Assembly (NCBI GenBank): GCA_037576215.1
Contig: JBANDB010000017.1
Span: forward strand, 496,001-560,000
Origin: Armillaria gallica
Lineage: Eukaryota > Basidiomycota > Agaricomycetes > Agaricales > Physalacriaceae
Direction of reading: 5' to 3'
DNA length: 64,000 nucleotides
In this document: positions 1 to 13,460 of the stretch, piece after piece
How positions within the stretch are numbered: the stretch's first letter is position 1
How the letters are laid out: every line of letters begins with the position of its first letter
Made by a program: the position numbers and the translations under genes
The notes under the pieces: model-generated
Databases searched by the model: none
Told to the model about the DNA's origin: nothing
Seen by the model: the letters and a program-made list of their open reading frames with translations, nothing else

Positions 1-128
1 CGCAGCATAGTGGCTGACGTTTCAGAAGTGCCAACTTCCCCGGACGCGCTCTCAGTATTGCACGAATTGCTTAGTCGTTCCCAGTGCTCCCTTACTCTCA
101 ATTATCTTATAATCTACGAGGCATACAT

Positions 129-431
129 TAGGGAGGGTCAGAGTTGGTCGATTATGAAGTCGATTATGGGGGCATAATCGTGGGATAACCATAATCGACC
201 CCAACGGCATAACCGACTCCGGAGTCGGTTATGCGATTATGAGTCGATTATGGGTCGATTATGCCTTCAACCATAATCGCCGCTGCCAAAAAAGGGCACC
301 GAACTTCTCAGAAGCCTCGTCCGCCGTGAAATCGGTTCTTTCGGTGTCAATCACGGCGTCATAATCGAATCCATAATCGAGTCCATAATCGATTCATAAC
401 CGACCCATAATCGCAACTCTGACCCTCCCTA
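129..431. mobile_element. MITE-like element with 18-bp terminal inverted repeats
   Basis: The stretch starts with TAGGGAGGGTCAGAGTTG (129-146) and ends with its exact reverse complement (414-431), 303 bp in all. If the outermost TA is read as the target duplication, it fits a Tc1/mariner-type non-autonomous element. The interior is full of short palindromic units built on CGATTATG/CATAATCG in both orientations, around a unique core near 285-360. It has no coding potential. The TIRs are certain; the superfamily is inferred from the TA flanks only. Confidence 0.75.
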
Positions 432-1639
432 TTGACGCTAACCTCATCGGCATAGTGGAAATGTCCCCTCAAGTCACATCCATCTCTCTTCATGTCGGCA
501 ACGGTCGGTGGTCCAAAGCTTCAGATGAAGTGTGCCGAAAACATCTTTCGTGTATGGCGGCAACTGCTGTGGACAACAAGCACAGCGTTCTTCCACACCT
601 CGAGCATTATGATATGTCCGTTGAGAGTAATCCGCATGATGGATATCACCATTGTCAACGGCGATCTCATGAAGATGGTTTCGCCAAGGTGGACAAAGTC
701 ACCCTTGAAGTCCGTCACAGTAATCTTGAACACTACGCCCAGGGTACAGTTGATCGGCCCGGAAATGTTGTCGCGTGGGGATGTACAGACTATGAGGTCG
801 TACAAAGCTGCGGGGTTGGATATGCATGTCTGGGCTGATGATCATGATAGTATGGATCGACTCTGTTATGTATAATTGTAAATATCACAGAACAATCAGG
901 TCGGGATCAAAAATATTTTCCTTCATCCGAGTGGAAGCTAATGAGCTTGCTAACAGAATGTCTGGGACGGTCATCGTGTTGAACGGTTGCGCTAGGAGTA
1001 TAGCATCCAGATTGAGTTTATCGATACTTGACGACTGTTAAAGCGGGTTTGTAATATAAGCGGGGACAAACGAACGATACCCAATGAATTACACGAAAAT
1101 GCAGCTCCTTAACCGATGAATCTATGAGAGTTGTCGGGCTTCACACGGGCGAAGAAGCAGCAAAACCAGTGGGTTACTCTATTGAAACATGTCAGCGAAT
1201 AACTAATGAACTTTATCAAAGGCACGCATACTAACAAGCACCCGCGGAAACGAGGTTGAGCATACTAATAAGCGAATACGAGCGGGAACATAAGCGGCGA
1301 TAACAACCGACAAATGGAACGATTGATGGTGCTCTTTGAGCCCGAAATTCAATCGAACCTAGGAGGTCACTTTTAATCCTCACTGAATTCCCCCCAAAGT
1401 ATCGGCGAACGCCTAGCAATTAAAACACACTCCTTCTCAATCAGACATCCTTTCAAAATCCTAGTATGCCTGGAGCTTCCATCACACTCGATCCTACTCA
1501 CGCGCCGCTAAGGCTATCTTACCAGGGCGCCTCACCTGTTTTGCGCCTGTCTTTAATTATAAAACATTGATGTGCGTTGGAAAGCAAAAACTTTCACGAT
1601 TGTACTGACTGAGTGCAGCAGTTGAATCCATGGTCCTAT
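432..1639. other. No supported gene
   Basis: Between the MITE and the F-box relic there are overlapping open frames of up to 127 codons near 455-875, on both strands. They overlap each other, lack a recognisable domain and have no convincing splice structure. I see no RNA gene or repeat here. Confidence 0.4.
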
Positions 1640-2405
1640 TGCTTACTTGCGCCGCCTGCGGAAGTACCTCGATACGATCATTTCAAAACACCCGGATGAC
1701 CAAGGGCGCGCACGGCTCCCCTCCATAGCCTCAATCCTACTCTCAAACGACGCGTCCACCACCATCGAACTCAAAAGACTCAAAGACTCTGTCAACAGCA
1801 TCGACGAAGCATTGGGTAAACTAGCCATTGACATCCACGGGATGGACGCTATCGCGGTTGAAAGGTGGGAGAGACCAACTTCTTGACGTGAAAGACAAAT
1901 ACCAGATGGTTCTAGCGCCGATCCGACGTGTTCAGCCCGAACTTCTCATAGAGATACTTTGGCAGATGATGGAAAATGGTGTATATGAGGTCTTTGATGT
2001 CGACGCCAGTCCTTGGGTTCTAAACCAAGTCTGTAGTAACGATTATCAACTGCTATCCGTCCAAGTTATGGTCTTTGCCCAGCTGCGAAATTGGAACCCT
2101 GGATTATATACCCAGTGACTTGTTCACTTTGCTCACCACTGCTCATCGTCGTTCTGGTCAGCATGACCTCTCTGTATGTTCAATTTACGACGAGATTGGG
2201 CACCTTATCTGCTGTCAAACTGTACCAACACTTTTCCACATTGCAATATGCCAGTCGATATTGAGGAGTCCACTTTTTTGGTTACTGTGCATCCTTCACC
2301 TATCCGGAATACGTTTAATCCACCAAGTTCATGGCATTTTGAGTCGACGCTCGTCGCTGACGTTTATGATTTATCCAAAACGGAACATGATATTATTACG
2401 TAAAC
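1640..2405 (+). pseudogene. Decayed F-box protein gene (relic)
   Basis: Three successive reading frames together resemble the N-terminal half of agaricomycete F-box proteins. About 1647-1860 gives a charged helical lead-in. From about 1858 the frame shifts and gives a DVKDKYQMVLAPIRRVQPEL segment followed by WVLNQVC, the usual 'IRRLPPEIL ... PWVLGQVCSSW' layout. From about 2110 a third frame gives a LLTTAHRRSGQHDLSV segment, matching the leucine/serine stretch that follows in the family. At least two frameshifts separate the pieces, so no full-length protein is possible. The family is recognised from motif memory; the frame breaks are read directly. Confidence 0.5.
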
Positions 2406-2793
2406 GGAATAACATTCTTCCGTTTCCTTCCGACCATTGTGTTCTTTTCTTTTGCTTTTCTTTCTCGACTTGGGGAGTCGCCTTTGAGTCCCAATGATAC
2501 CTGATAACAAGATCATTCGGTAACAGCCATATGACTCTAACTGCGACCAGGCCATTACTTCAAGTCAACGAGCTAGTGCCATTCGAATCTGCTCTCCCTG
2601 GACGACGCAGTAGCACTGATATGTAGACGACAACCAATGACGAGGAAGCATCGATCCAAAATTTCAGTATCGCCATAGCAATCTCATACGATGAGAAGAT
2701 GATTATAGTTGAAGGGTAAGTACTGGCTCTCCTGCACATCCTATTTCTAATCATGTCTTTTCTCTCGCGATTATCTGGGCTAGGACATACTAA

Positions 2794-3752
2794 TCATTGA
2801 CTCTTACACCCTGCACGTTCTCCCACAACACCAACACCTGCTTTCGATCCCACGAAAGCTACGCACCGTGGGTCTTTCGCAGACTTCGATTGATGGCGCT
2901 TGGCAGCATCCTTTCGAGTAAATCTCCGCCCACATCCCCTGCAAAAGAACGAAGCCGGTCTTCCATGACTTGCCGTTTCGCAGTGCCTTTTCACGTCGTT
3001 GATCCGAACAGAGGTGTATGTGCAGTCAGAGTGAGGACATCTCAACTTCCTGCGGTCGGGATGATAACTGGCGTGAGCTGATGCTTCTTCTGGGGACGTA
3101 AACTGTGAAGTACATTCGGACCAGGGGCATCGAAAAGAAGGAACCGTGGCGTCTTCTTCATTAGTGGGTTGAGCATTCACAGGCGACAATGCGCCGCGGC
3201 GAGAATTGAGCGGCGGAGTAGAGTCGCGCGAGGAAGATGTTTCTGATGTAGAATACGCGTCACCTCCCGCGCGAAGATCGAGATAAGGTGTGGTACTTCG
3301 CGACAGTGCAAAAGTCCGTGTCTCCGCCATTCCTTCCATCGTATTTTGTATTGGCGATCCAGTTGCGGAGGGCGGGGTCCAAAGCGAGTCAAACCAGTCG
3401 TTGTCAAACCTGTTGACAGCTTCGGAGGTACTAGCCATGTCATAGGGTGACAAAAGGGCAGCTTTGGGACAAATGGGCTCGTCAAATGTCGGGGCAATGG
3501 TAACACCGGTGTTAATGTTCATTCCTAGCCATTTTCCTTCTTCCTAGAGACCGTCAGACTATCAGTGAAAATACAAATAAATGAACAAAGCAGGCATACG
3601 TTGTACAAAAAATTGTGACCGGAGTCCTGTTGAGGCAGCTGGTTGCAATTCTCGAAAGCGCGAGGCTCTATGAACTGGTCGAAGATGTCATCAAGGTCCA
3701 TGTCATCCTTGTTAACCAAAGACGGTCGGTAATGTTTGGGTTTGACAGACAT
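2794..3752 (-). CDS. C2H2 zinc-finger protein, two exons
   Basis: Exon 1 is 3752-3600 and exon 2 is 3543-2794, joined by a 56-bp GTATGC...CTAG intron in phase 0; the product is about 300 residues. The N-terminal half is acidic then Ser/Thr/Pro-rich and probably disordered. The C-terminal part has three zinc-finger-like units: two C2H2 fingers (FRCPWSEC...H-x3-H type and LRCPHSDC...H) and a third, FFCRGCGRRFTRKDAAKRH, whose last ligand is a Cys. This layout suits a nuclear DNA-binding regulator; targets are unknown. The first ATG of exon 1 was chosen because the frame opens there and splices in phase into exon 2. It stands alone with more than 1 kb of non-coding DNA on each side. Confidence 0.8.
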
Positions 3753-4507
3753 AAGGAGTAGCTTGAGGGGACAGTCATTTTCAAGTTGTATGGTCCCTCA
3801 TATAGCAACTGAGTTGGACAAAATCAATCCATTCGGCCAGCTTTGACTTTGATTCTCCAGTAATGCCACTTGCGCATCTCAAATAGTTGGACAAAGGGCC
3901 GCCAAAGATTTCAATAACTCCACGCGAATGATACTGCTCAAAGACAATCAGGGGTCACGAAAAATAATGCCACAGGACTCGGAAGACAACCGAACCATTG
4001 ATCACTGACCCTTGCTCGTCATACAATTTTTGTTCAAGTGACAAGGAAGTGAGGATTTCCAATTCGTTCGCTTATAAAGCTCTTGCCACCCTAATACAAG
4101 TCGACAACAGGCTGATGATTCCAGAATTCCGGAATCCTCTCCGCTATCTTGTTTGCAGTCGAAGTCACCTAGGCAAGACAAAGGGTAGTTCGTCCGTCGA
4201 GGCAGCCACACAGAAGAGGGCTGAGGTCGACAACGTGGTGCATAGTCCTATATGTTATCCCCCGCCAATCCCCTGTTATCCTCCGCTATTTCGACGACAC
4301 ATGAATGTCCGTCGAAATGGTCAAGGTGAATATTCAAGCACCTAGAGTGACCAGGGAGTCCAGGGAAAGGGTGTAAACTCGAAGACCTGAATTACTGGTC
4401 GATATCAGCGCCGTCTTATGTTTCTACGTCTTCTTCAAGCTGGTATTGGCATACCAGATAGAAAGGCAATTCAAGCAAAGAGAAGTGATTTTGGGCAGTA
4501 TATCAGA

Positions 4508-4535
4508 GATAGATAGATAGATAGATAGATAGATA
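4508..4535. repeat. (GATA)7 microsatellite
   Basis: Seven perfect tandem GATA units. Confidence 0.9.
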
Positions 4536-7043
4536 ACCGGACAAAGTCCCAAAAAGGAACGCCGGGGTTCTGTGCCGCCACTAAAGAGGAAGCTCCATGA
4601 ACAGGGCGTACCGGCAATTACCGAATCATTACTTGTTGTATTCGAGTCTGGGATTTTTGTCTCTTCAAACACCTTGGGACGGCAGACGTTGCCACTAGCC
4701 TAGCGCAAACGTTTCAAGTACATGTGCGATGGCGTCTACTCGACTTGGCGGACTCTCAATAATCTTCCAATAATCTGTCTGGATGACGCTCACAAGTACT
4801 TGTCCTACTCCGAAGCTTCATTGTATACCTTGGGCTCTTCGTAAGCTTTCGTCAGAGCATGGAAACACAAGCCCTGGGTTTTACTTCACAATATACGCGG
4901 TTAATCAAGAGGTTCCTCTGCGCTAAAATACATCGCTTCTCTAATGACGACATGTCGACAAACGTCCCCACATTGTTTGTCATTTGACCAACTTGTTGCG
5001 CCTACCTAGCGGCTCCAAGTACAGGGATAAGTGGGCTAGCCCTTTCCCCGTTTCCACTCGACCTTCTTAGAGGCGAAACTGAGGAATGATTGATTGTGAT
5101 CCCTTCTGTGCCCTAATATCCCGATGTGTGTGGGGAATAGGGCTCGTCTCATGCCTTGAAACCTAACTATTCAAAGCCTGCTACACGATCTGATGGATGC
5201 CACCACTGACATTTGAGGCCGAAGCATTATAGCCCAGCTCTTTTACCAGCCGGACCTTGTGGACTTAGCAGTCCTAGTCTTGAAGGAGAAATTGGATCAA
5301 GAAACTGGAGCAGTGTAGGCCTCGAGCCTGCAGTCGGCAACTAACCTTTGTACCGTTCTATGGGGATGCGTAATCTGAAACAACACGTTCATGACGGAGA
5401 CCTCCGATCTTTCTTGCCACGCCTCTGGAAGTATGTACTTCTCAGAGGATTGAAAAAATGCAAGGCGGGGCGAAAACCCCGTTATCGATCTTCTGGAGTA
5501 TCGATTGTAACGTTGGACCAACTATGCATCTTTTTTCTAGCCTTCAGGAGGGATGAGACTAGCTGAGGTGCCTTCAAGTGGTCCCTGCCGTCGCTCTCGA
5601 TAAATCCCCGCATACCATCCCGGCCAGGACACCGTTCGATTCGGTATTCTATACACTTCCATCGTCGTATAATTTCTTCTACGCCGTCTGCACTTGGTCG
5701 TATCTTCAAAGCGTACCATAGAATGGGATGCTGTGCGGGCACTTCCCTGGATCATCCAACATTATATTTACCTCCTTACGACTTTCCGATGGGGCAAACC
5801 GGCCATGTGTAGGAACGAGCGATGATATGCAAATGTTCATTGAAGAAGTTGTGCTATTCTAACCCGAGTATCTGACAGACAGATTGAACTCACGCTGCCA
5901 CTAAGACGTCAACAACTTTGTGACACAGATTAGCTCCCAACAGCACGCCGGCATATATTTATGTTATCAATGTATCCGAATAACCAATCACGGTCCTATG
6001 GGTGCTGGATACTCGTATCACCGCAAGCTCACGCAAAATCACCCAGGACTTATCTTTCAAGCACCTTTGGCAACGCGTTTCACGATTCGGGAGATTCGTA
6101 GGTGCTTCTGCGGCGACAATGTGCTCGAAGATGGCCGAATCTTCACTGGCCCGGTTGGAGTCTGAACGCTTGCATCAGCGAGCGAGTTGAATAGTGACTC
6201 TGGTCCGCCTCAGATGCTTCCGACTGTGTCGCAGGTTGATATGGAACTGAAACGCACTTGACGAAAAGAGGGAACAGGTTAGAAACAGCAGGAAGGAGAC
6301 TCAGGTTGGAAGATGTAGCTGTCGAGAATCTGATGCTCAAACCAATGATGTAACTTCAAAATCAGCCACACGAGCTGTACGTTCTTCCGTGACTGCCGGA
6401 GTCTCCGCAGGAGCTTTTCTACCGTGCACATACAAGGTCAAAGCCGGGTCGACTGAAGGTAGTCAGAGTTCTAAAGCATAGTCCTGGATGGCGGTGAAGG
6501 GATAGAAATGGGTCGACACGCCTTTCATGCGTGTGCAGTGGCAAATAGAGTCCTCGTCGCGACGCATAAGAATTTTGGGGGCCTAAACGAAGCATCGAAG
6601 CAAGTTGGATGATAGTTTTGACTACGGCAAATTCAGACGTCCTGACATCCACTATGTTACTATATTCCGGACGATACGTTTTGGAAAGGAACGGGATATA
6701 TGTGGATGAGTTTAGAAACTAGGAAGAGCTTCCTGGCTGATCAGCCGAATCAGAAAGGTATCTTGTTCTTGTTCAAGCATAGGACCTAAAAGGGCACAAA
6801 AATAGTGAATTACAAGTTACCCGAAGTATATCCATCATAACATCAGTGAATTCCGGAACTGAGAGGGCGTGTACACGTACTGCATGGAGCTCTTCTGAGT
6901 TTTCTTGGGTGGAATCTAGAATAGTAGAAATTGAAGGTTAGAGATCCTTGAACATCGAAGCACGTGATGGAGTATTACGAGGTGGCGGTGCAGTTCAAGT
7001 TTTGGACTTTACGCCGGTACCTTGTGCCGGTATACACACCACA

Positions 7044-7070
7044 CACCAGCACCAGCACCAGCCAGCACCA
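7044..7070. repeat. Short CACCAG-type microsatellite
   Basis: Imperfect tandem CACCAG/CAGCAC units about 27 bp long, in non-coding sequence. Confidence 0.7.
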
Positions 7071-7963
7071 TACCAATCTAGGTTACAACAGTGGATCTCG
7101 ACTTGTAATTCGTAATCACTTCCAAATCCTGCGAAGGGGCTTTTATCATCTTCTAGAAGACAAGAAGCCTACGAAGTTTCAGTTCCCTGAGGTACAGTAT
7201 CATCGCGTCCCGCTGCTTATTATCTGCTCTCTGTTTTGATTTAGATCATTGTAGATCCTTTTTCGTGGTAAATAACTTCGCATATCGTGACACCCTTGTC
7301 AACTTTTACTACAACAGCAGGAAATGCATGCGCACTGCCAATGGCATCTGCCATCTTTGACCGAACGTAAACTTGGTGCAGCTTGTATGGAGCGAAGAGC
7401 CCTCTTATGCCCCATAGAACTTCATTGCCTTCTACGGATCCTGGGCGGCAGGAATCCTACGACTGCAATTACTACTGAAGAAGTACACTTATTCACAGCT
7501 TCCTTTCATCAGAAATTCTACACCTCTTCAGGTTGCGCAAGTTCAAGATCCCTATCTGCTATGCCACATGACTTGCCTCGCCTTTCTTTACTCTGGCAAG
7601 AGACGAAAACCGCCGGTGGGAGTTTTCATACTCGACTGGGTTATTTGCTGATCTTACTATTACAGCCGGATTTAAGATTTACCAAAGACCACTCAATGGA
7701 CAGATAGAAGGTGTACTAGTCTTATGCCGCATCTGGCAAACAAGGTAAAATCTTCATCAGATGTAATGAATTCATTTAGCTGTCGCGGTTTACAAGGACT
7801 TCTGTGCTGTATCGGTATGTGGTTTCACACCAAAGGTTCTCTATCATCTACAGCTCCTGGCAGACGAATCGGAATTGTACCGGTTTTGCCACAAACCCGT
7901 CTCTAACAGCATCAGCACCTGTTAAACAGAAGACGTCCAAGTTGCCAGTCGTATCCCTACACT

Positions 7964-10900
7964 ATGTCTACCACTTCAACCCTCACAAAACGCGGTCTTT
8001 GGCCTAAGCAACTACCAAGGACGCATAGAAGATGGTCATTGAAGTTATGGAATTCACAAAATCACTCCGACATGCGTAGCTCTGAGGCTGTTTCGTCGAC
8101 CGAGGATGTCGCGGATTCTTCGGGTTTTGAGTTAACCTTGCGAGCGAGGCCATCCCCTTCATCGTCATTGACGGCGATCGACTCGCAGGATCATCACACT
8201 CCCCGTCGATCAATCACCCAGTCAAGCTCCAGCCTTGCTGCACCATCCCACGATGAGATAGACACTCATGATAAAGACCACGTGTCGGTCTCGAGCTGTT
8301 CGCATGTCGCTAGGAGTATACCAGATGTTGTCGAGCGGGAGGTTACCACAGCTGCCAGTTCACCGGAACCCTTGCCTGCTTCAGTGGAAGTCGGCGAACG
8401 GGTCATCTCTCGCCATGTGACCTCCAATCGCGATGATCCTCCCTGTAGTCGAACTTCTTCTTTCCCCGGTGTCGGAAACGACAATTCGGACGTTGCGAGT
8501 ACTATCCCGCATATCGTTGTCTCAGGGGACCCATCACCAAGAGTAGCAGAACCCTCGCTACCGACTCATATTCTGTGCGATGCTCAGATTCCGCCGAGTT
8601 CACCAACATCAGAAGCCACAGCCAGGGAGGCCGCCGGTCAAGTTGCGGAGTCTAGCGAATCAATAGTCTTATCCCAAAGCGGTTCAGCCGAGTCTACGTA
8701 CGACTGGTCCAGGGACGAACACGAGTTCGAAGAATGGCTTCCGTCTAGTATAGGACACTACGGCAGGAAGACGATCGTGTCAGTGCTCTCTTTTCGCTCT
8801 GCTTAAAGATGATTAACATCGCAGTCTTTAGAAACGAATATAAACTAGCCAAATTTACAGTACCTGCTATGCTAACAGACTTCAACACATGTAGGCTCCC
8901 ACTCGCAAAGTACGTGTACCCTCTCACGAGGCCGTCAGAGTTTTGACTCATCGTCGTAGCGGAGGGGAAGAGGTTTTGCCTATGGGTTGGACGAAGCATA
9001 CACATTCAGATGGTAAACCGTATTTTTATCACGATCACGATGTGCGTATTTCTGATTTGATTGTGGGATTGAATCTGACAATTTTTATAGAAAGTAATCA
9101 CTGAAGAGTGGTTATATGAGAGACGCATTGCCGAGAGGATAGCCAGATACATCACCATACTCAAGGACGCCATTTCGAAAAGGTCCGAATCCTTCGGTAG
9201 CGTCAAGTCCTGGCATCTATACGTAGAAATTAAAGAGTACGAGCTGCCTGCGTGGGAAGGTGATGATCGCTTTCGTTGCAGATATTACTTTGTCAACCAC
9301 GATGCGGAGTGTCTCTTCTGGCTCTCCAAGTTCACATTGGATGGTTATCTGCATGAGCTCAGAGGAGAAATGAGCCCGGATCTAATTTGCAGTAAGTTGA
9401 CAGCTTGAATACGTTGCGCCGCGAGGCTGACTTTTTCACGAGGGTACCTACAGAGAGAATACTGGTAATTCTCTTCGCATCCTTTGATGATTGTCAATAG
9501 TGATATCTCCAAGGAACCATCATTATTTTTTCAGCGACCTTCACCGACTTACGAAAGCACAGTGGAACACAGTTCAAAAATCCGTCTTGCTCGCTGAAAC
9601 AGGTTATTTAATTCCCCCCTCCGTCTCTTATCATCGTGAAATGTAGAACTCAACTCTTCTTTTCCCCAGATGTAACCATGTCCGAAACTACAACCGTGAC
9701 TCGCGGCAGTGGCACGCTGAAAATTATGAGCAAAAACATCATCTTAGCAGAAAGTAAGACATCGCACTCTATCAATAGCGTTGCCAACAACGGAGCCCTC
9801 ATCTCAGAATTGGACGTATCCGAAGTGGCAGGCAAGCTTGGTCTATCATATATGCCAGCTCTTATTCGCTGAAATAACTTCAGCGGCGTACATGATGGCT
9901 TTGTGTGAGTACCATATCTTTTTTGTTGCTTAGCACCAACCCGTTGTAACGACCAGTACGCGATCAAATTCTCAACTATCACGGTCAACGGGATGCTCGA
10001 ACCTCTCGGGATGAATCTATTTACGGATATGATCATAACAACACGAAGCGCACCGTTCCGTTCAGGACGATGAACCTCTTACTATTCTATGCGCCGATTA
10101 AACACTATACTTCGTTACATAAGGTCTGGGTGGATAGAGTGATCTCAAGGGGGCCGTGGCAGCGTCTCATAGAGCAGATTACGGATAAATGGCAACAGCA
10201 CGTCGGACTGGTGCGTGTGCTTCCTTGATATGCTTTAAGGAAGTGTTGCATAGATGACACGACTAGGCGACCATCCTTCTCGCGGTTAATATGGCCTTTC
10301 TCGCTATACCTTCAGTCGACGAGATGGGTCCGGGTCGGCAGCACCGTTTTGTGACCCAAATTCTATGCTATCTATCTGTCGCCAGTAGCATGGCTACTAT
10401 CATCATCGGCCTTATACTCATGAGCCACCACAATGCCCTGAAGCATGTCGACGTTGCAGTTGTGGTGCGCTTGATCTCTTCGCACTTTAATGACGATCTC
10501 ACTGCCTCACAGACGGATTTCCTCCAGCGGCACTGGCAGGAATATACAGGGTTTGAACGATTGTCGATCATGTACAGCACTCCTTACGCACTTCTTATGT
10601 GGGGGTAAGTCCACGATTTCTGAATTTTACCTCCTTAACTAAAGCAGGAGGTCAGCATGGTATCGTTTCTGGCATCATTCTTCTCGATGTGCTTGGAATC
10701 TGCGAACCCCGTTTCGCTGAAAGTTTTCGTAACATTGGCGTTCTTTTTGGGGGCTGCGCTCTGTGTGTGGTGCATTTACCTGTTCTGGGACGGCAGCGAT
10801 CAGTGGATACAACAATGCTTGGAGTTTTTGCCAGGATCTCTTTCCAGTGCAAAAGACGCGCTGCGTTCAATCCTGTCGTATAATAACATTCGCCGATTTC

Positions 10901-10974
10901 GAGATAAACTCCGAAGGGCAGTCTTTAGGACCTCGGAATCCATCTTACCTACGACGTCTGGCGGAGCGGTGTGA
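7964..10974 (+). CDS. WW-domain membrane protein, copy 1 (apparently intact)
   Basis: Twelve predicted exons: 7964-8778, 8832-8909, 8960-9041, 9091-9391, 9458-9464 (uncertain microexon), 9535-9602, 9670-9753, 9808-9840, 9884-9904 (21 nt), 9957-10210, 10267-10604, 10656-10974. All join in phase to 800 codons. Order: Ser/Pro-rich disordered N-terminus; WW domain (LPMGWTKHTHSDGKPYFYH, with second Trp replaced by Tyr/Phe); conserved helical block ending RCRYYFVNHD; ILNYHGQ motif; then hydrophobic segments near the C-terminus (ILCYLSVASSMATIIIGL, ALLMWGMVSFLASFFSM, VFVTLAFFLGAALCVWCIYL) suggesting three to four membrane spans. This is a large, functionally uncharacterised agaricomycete family. The start codon is uncertain: a Met at 8072 is also in frame. 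Family placement is recognition from memory; the exon phases are read directly. Confidence 0.7.
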
Positions 10975-10979
10975 GGTGA

Positions 10980-13460
10980 GGATAGACAAAGAGACAAAGT
11001 GGGGTCAGAAGCTTTTCATGTCTTTCTTTCGTACTTATGCCTGTATGTGTCATTCTATATGTGGCCTTTGTATGTTCCATAGATTTGAACACAGAAGTTT
11101 TTTTACTACATTTTTTTATTTATTCAACGAGACGTGTAGCTTCCACCTAACTTATTGTGGTATTCGATCGTGGTCGAGCATCGATGATGTCTTGCTTTCT
11201 TGTGTACGAATCCAAAGAAAAAACTAACGCAATTCAGTTACTGAGTGCGTACTGAGTGATAGCTTAAGCTGGCCGGAGAAGAGATGTTCATCGCGAGAAA
11301 TCTACTGTTTCCTGTCAAGGAGGTCTCCTTTATGGCTCATTCTTTGTATCTACATCACAAATGCGCACGAAATGTCTTCGATACACCAAAATTAATTACC
11401 GGCAAATTACTTCCCCTCGCTGTAGTCTCGTGAACCTGATTCAACGATCCGTAGGGACTAGTAGCAAACGGTTAGCTACCTCCCTCGAGGTTTCGGGCAC
11501 AACCCTGCTGGTTGGTAGTTAGCGCAAAGTATAACTTTGGCGCGTTCCGAGAGTAGGGCAACTGTTTCCGGGGACCACAAATCCCAAAAAGAATTGATAT
11601 TCCAACCCGACTCTCTGGCTGGAAGTCTTTCGTGAGCAAAGAAGACACCTGAATGACAGGCGCACATATACTACCGAAGATATGGCTGCTTCCGCGAGAC
11701 TGGCAATAATCTGTGACACGGACACTGCAAACGTGGATTATAACATTAACCCAACAACCTTGACCCGGGTCGGTGCGGTCAGATACTAGGGTCGAATAGA
11801 TAGGACAGCATAGCAAGGCAATATATGATATTATTCCACTACTAATGTCCTTCGCAAGGCTCCAGGAGCCGGCACCCTCAGAGTATTCTACTGAGCCATA
11901 GGTGCCTACATTTTTTATAAGCGGTGGGCCATCGCAGGGCGTGGCACATCCGAGCCCTTAAGTTAGCTAAGGCGGGTTGGTCTGCGTGGGCGTGGCGTAA
12001 AGTTCATGTTCGACGCAGTGACAACATAATAGATTGATATTCAATTATGACCTTGAGCTTCTCTCGCCGCAGTAGCCGATTCTGATCAGTGGATATCAAC
12101 ATCATCGCTTTCACGTATGAAGACAGGTCAGGACAGGTCATCCGCAACGATAAGAAGAACATAACGATACGAAGAACATACTTCTACTATACTCCTCGAA
12201 GACTACCTAAGACGTTCATCGGTTCCCCACTCAGTGTTTCGTTAAGACATTGTCCGGCGTAAAAGTCGGTCAAGATGCTACCAACAAGAACACGGTCAGT
12301 GATGAAACAAAAATAGAAAAGCAGAACGTACACACGTGGGATAAATGGAGCTTTGAGGAGAGTTCTGAGCTAAGAATCAGGTACACCAAAGACTCCGTAC
12401 ACCACCGTCGAGCTGATGCGCTGTTAACCAAACACTTTCAGGAATCAGTAGACGGCGGTAGGCTACAACACCCTCAAAGTGTGCTTCCCAGACGAGGGGT
12501 GCACTGGTGGTGATGTTCCCTGTAATGCTGGCCACAGCTCCCATGGATGGGGACGAACCGCCTTTTCTTTCCCTTTTCGTCGACTTGATTCACCTGGAAT
12601 TCCTAGATATCACTTTCTAGAGCATCGGTATTCATTGATATCACGGCCTATATCCTGGGCATGAATTGAAGTGGTTTCCAGAAGCCGTAGTTAGTATTTA
12701 CTGTATTGTAGGCCGACTCGGATCTGGAGAAATACATGTAGTGTTGATGTCTGTGCACCGGTCTGCGACAATATGAGGTTGATGGAATAAGGCTGAGGCA
12801 ATGCTCTTACCAGCAGTGCAGATTTCATGAGAGAAGACTTTGAGAGTCGAGACCAGGTTGCAGGGAAGACTCAGCAGTCGATACCCTAAAAGTCGGGTAG
12901 AGGGCATGACGTGAGAGACCACGGCATGCACGGCACGGCAACTTGTCGAATTCTGCACCGCCACCAAGATGCTCGGATTCGACCGACACAGCCACTTGCC
13001 AGGGTTGTGACCCGTGTTCGCATCCAACGCCTTCATCGTCATCTGGTACAGTACTAGCTTTTGTCCTTCATTTGTTAATATTTTATCTGACCGCTGGGAC
13101 TGAGGCCAATGAACCTGTGTTCTTTCTTTCATCTGGCAGAGTCTGTGATGTTACGGTCTGTTCTTGTCGTCTCTGGAGCAGCAGCAGAAACATTGGAAGA
13201 TTTTCGTCGTTTCCGACTCGTTTCCAATCAGGCGCCTCTACCACCGACCTTGCAGACCCACTGTATCTCTGCCATTCATCTGAACCCTTCATACAGATCG
13301 CTGAGTCTGGGTTACGAGACTAGCCCAGTAGCACTGCCACGCAAATACATTCGAGAGCTATGATGTGCCGTATCGCCTAGAGCGCTCACGGCTTCGGTAC
13401 GTATACTATACACGAAACCGGGTTCAACGGTCAATTCGGTTACGGTACACGGTCCTATGT
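10980..13460. other. Intergenic between WW-gene copies 1 and 2
   Basis: No supported gene. The first about 850 bp (10980-11830) is similar to the stretch downstream of copy 2 (16350-16870), so the duplication extended past the gene's stop codon. The rest has only short, unsupported open frames. Confidence 0.45.
11614..11680 (-). pseudogene. Degenerate tRNA-Asp-like sequence
   Basis: On the minus strand a CGCCTGTCA anticodon-arm block (GTC anticodon) and a truncated D-arm (GGTAGTAT) remain, but the T-arm and acceptor stem do not pair. It occupies the same relative place as a better preserved relic at 16750-16836 downstream of copy 2, so it was probably carried along by the duplication. Confidence 0.35.

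Larger units (their letters stand above)
3760..7960. other. Gene-poor stretch, nothing supported except simple repeats
   Basis: About 4.2 kb without a convincing gene. Open frames are short, overlap on both strands and show no domain or phased introns. The only clear features are two microsatellites, listed separately. It may contain decayed mobile DNA that I cannot identify by eye. Confidence 0.4.

Noticed and set aside
455..875. Two overlapping 127-codon frames on the plus strand and one on the minus strand
   Set aside because: Mutually overlapping, no recognisable motif and no splice support; probably chance or old decay.
8855..8940. An open frame running through VYPLTRPSEF before the WW exon, read first as coding
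   Set aside because: It meets stops or frame breaks before the WW domain in all copies; treating it as a GTACGT...GTAG intron of about 50 nt gives a clean in-phase join.
9841..9883. An apparent frameshift difference between WW copies 1/3 and copy 2 (CTTATTCGC against CTTTTCGC, and AACTTCAG against AACCTTCAG)
   Set aside because: Both indels fall inside a 43-nt GTCTAT...TTCAG intron; with it removed all three copies join in phase to the 21-nt exon, so this is not a coding lesion.
12250..13363. Several open frames of 80-145 codons on both strands between WW copies 1 and 2
   Set aside because: They overlap in opposing frames and show neither splice phases nor a second copy in the window.
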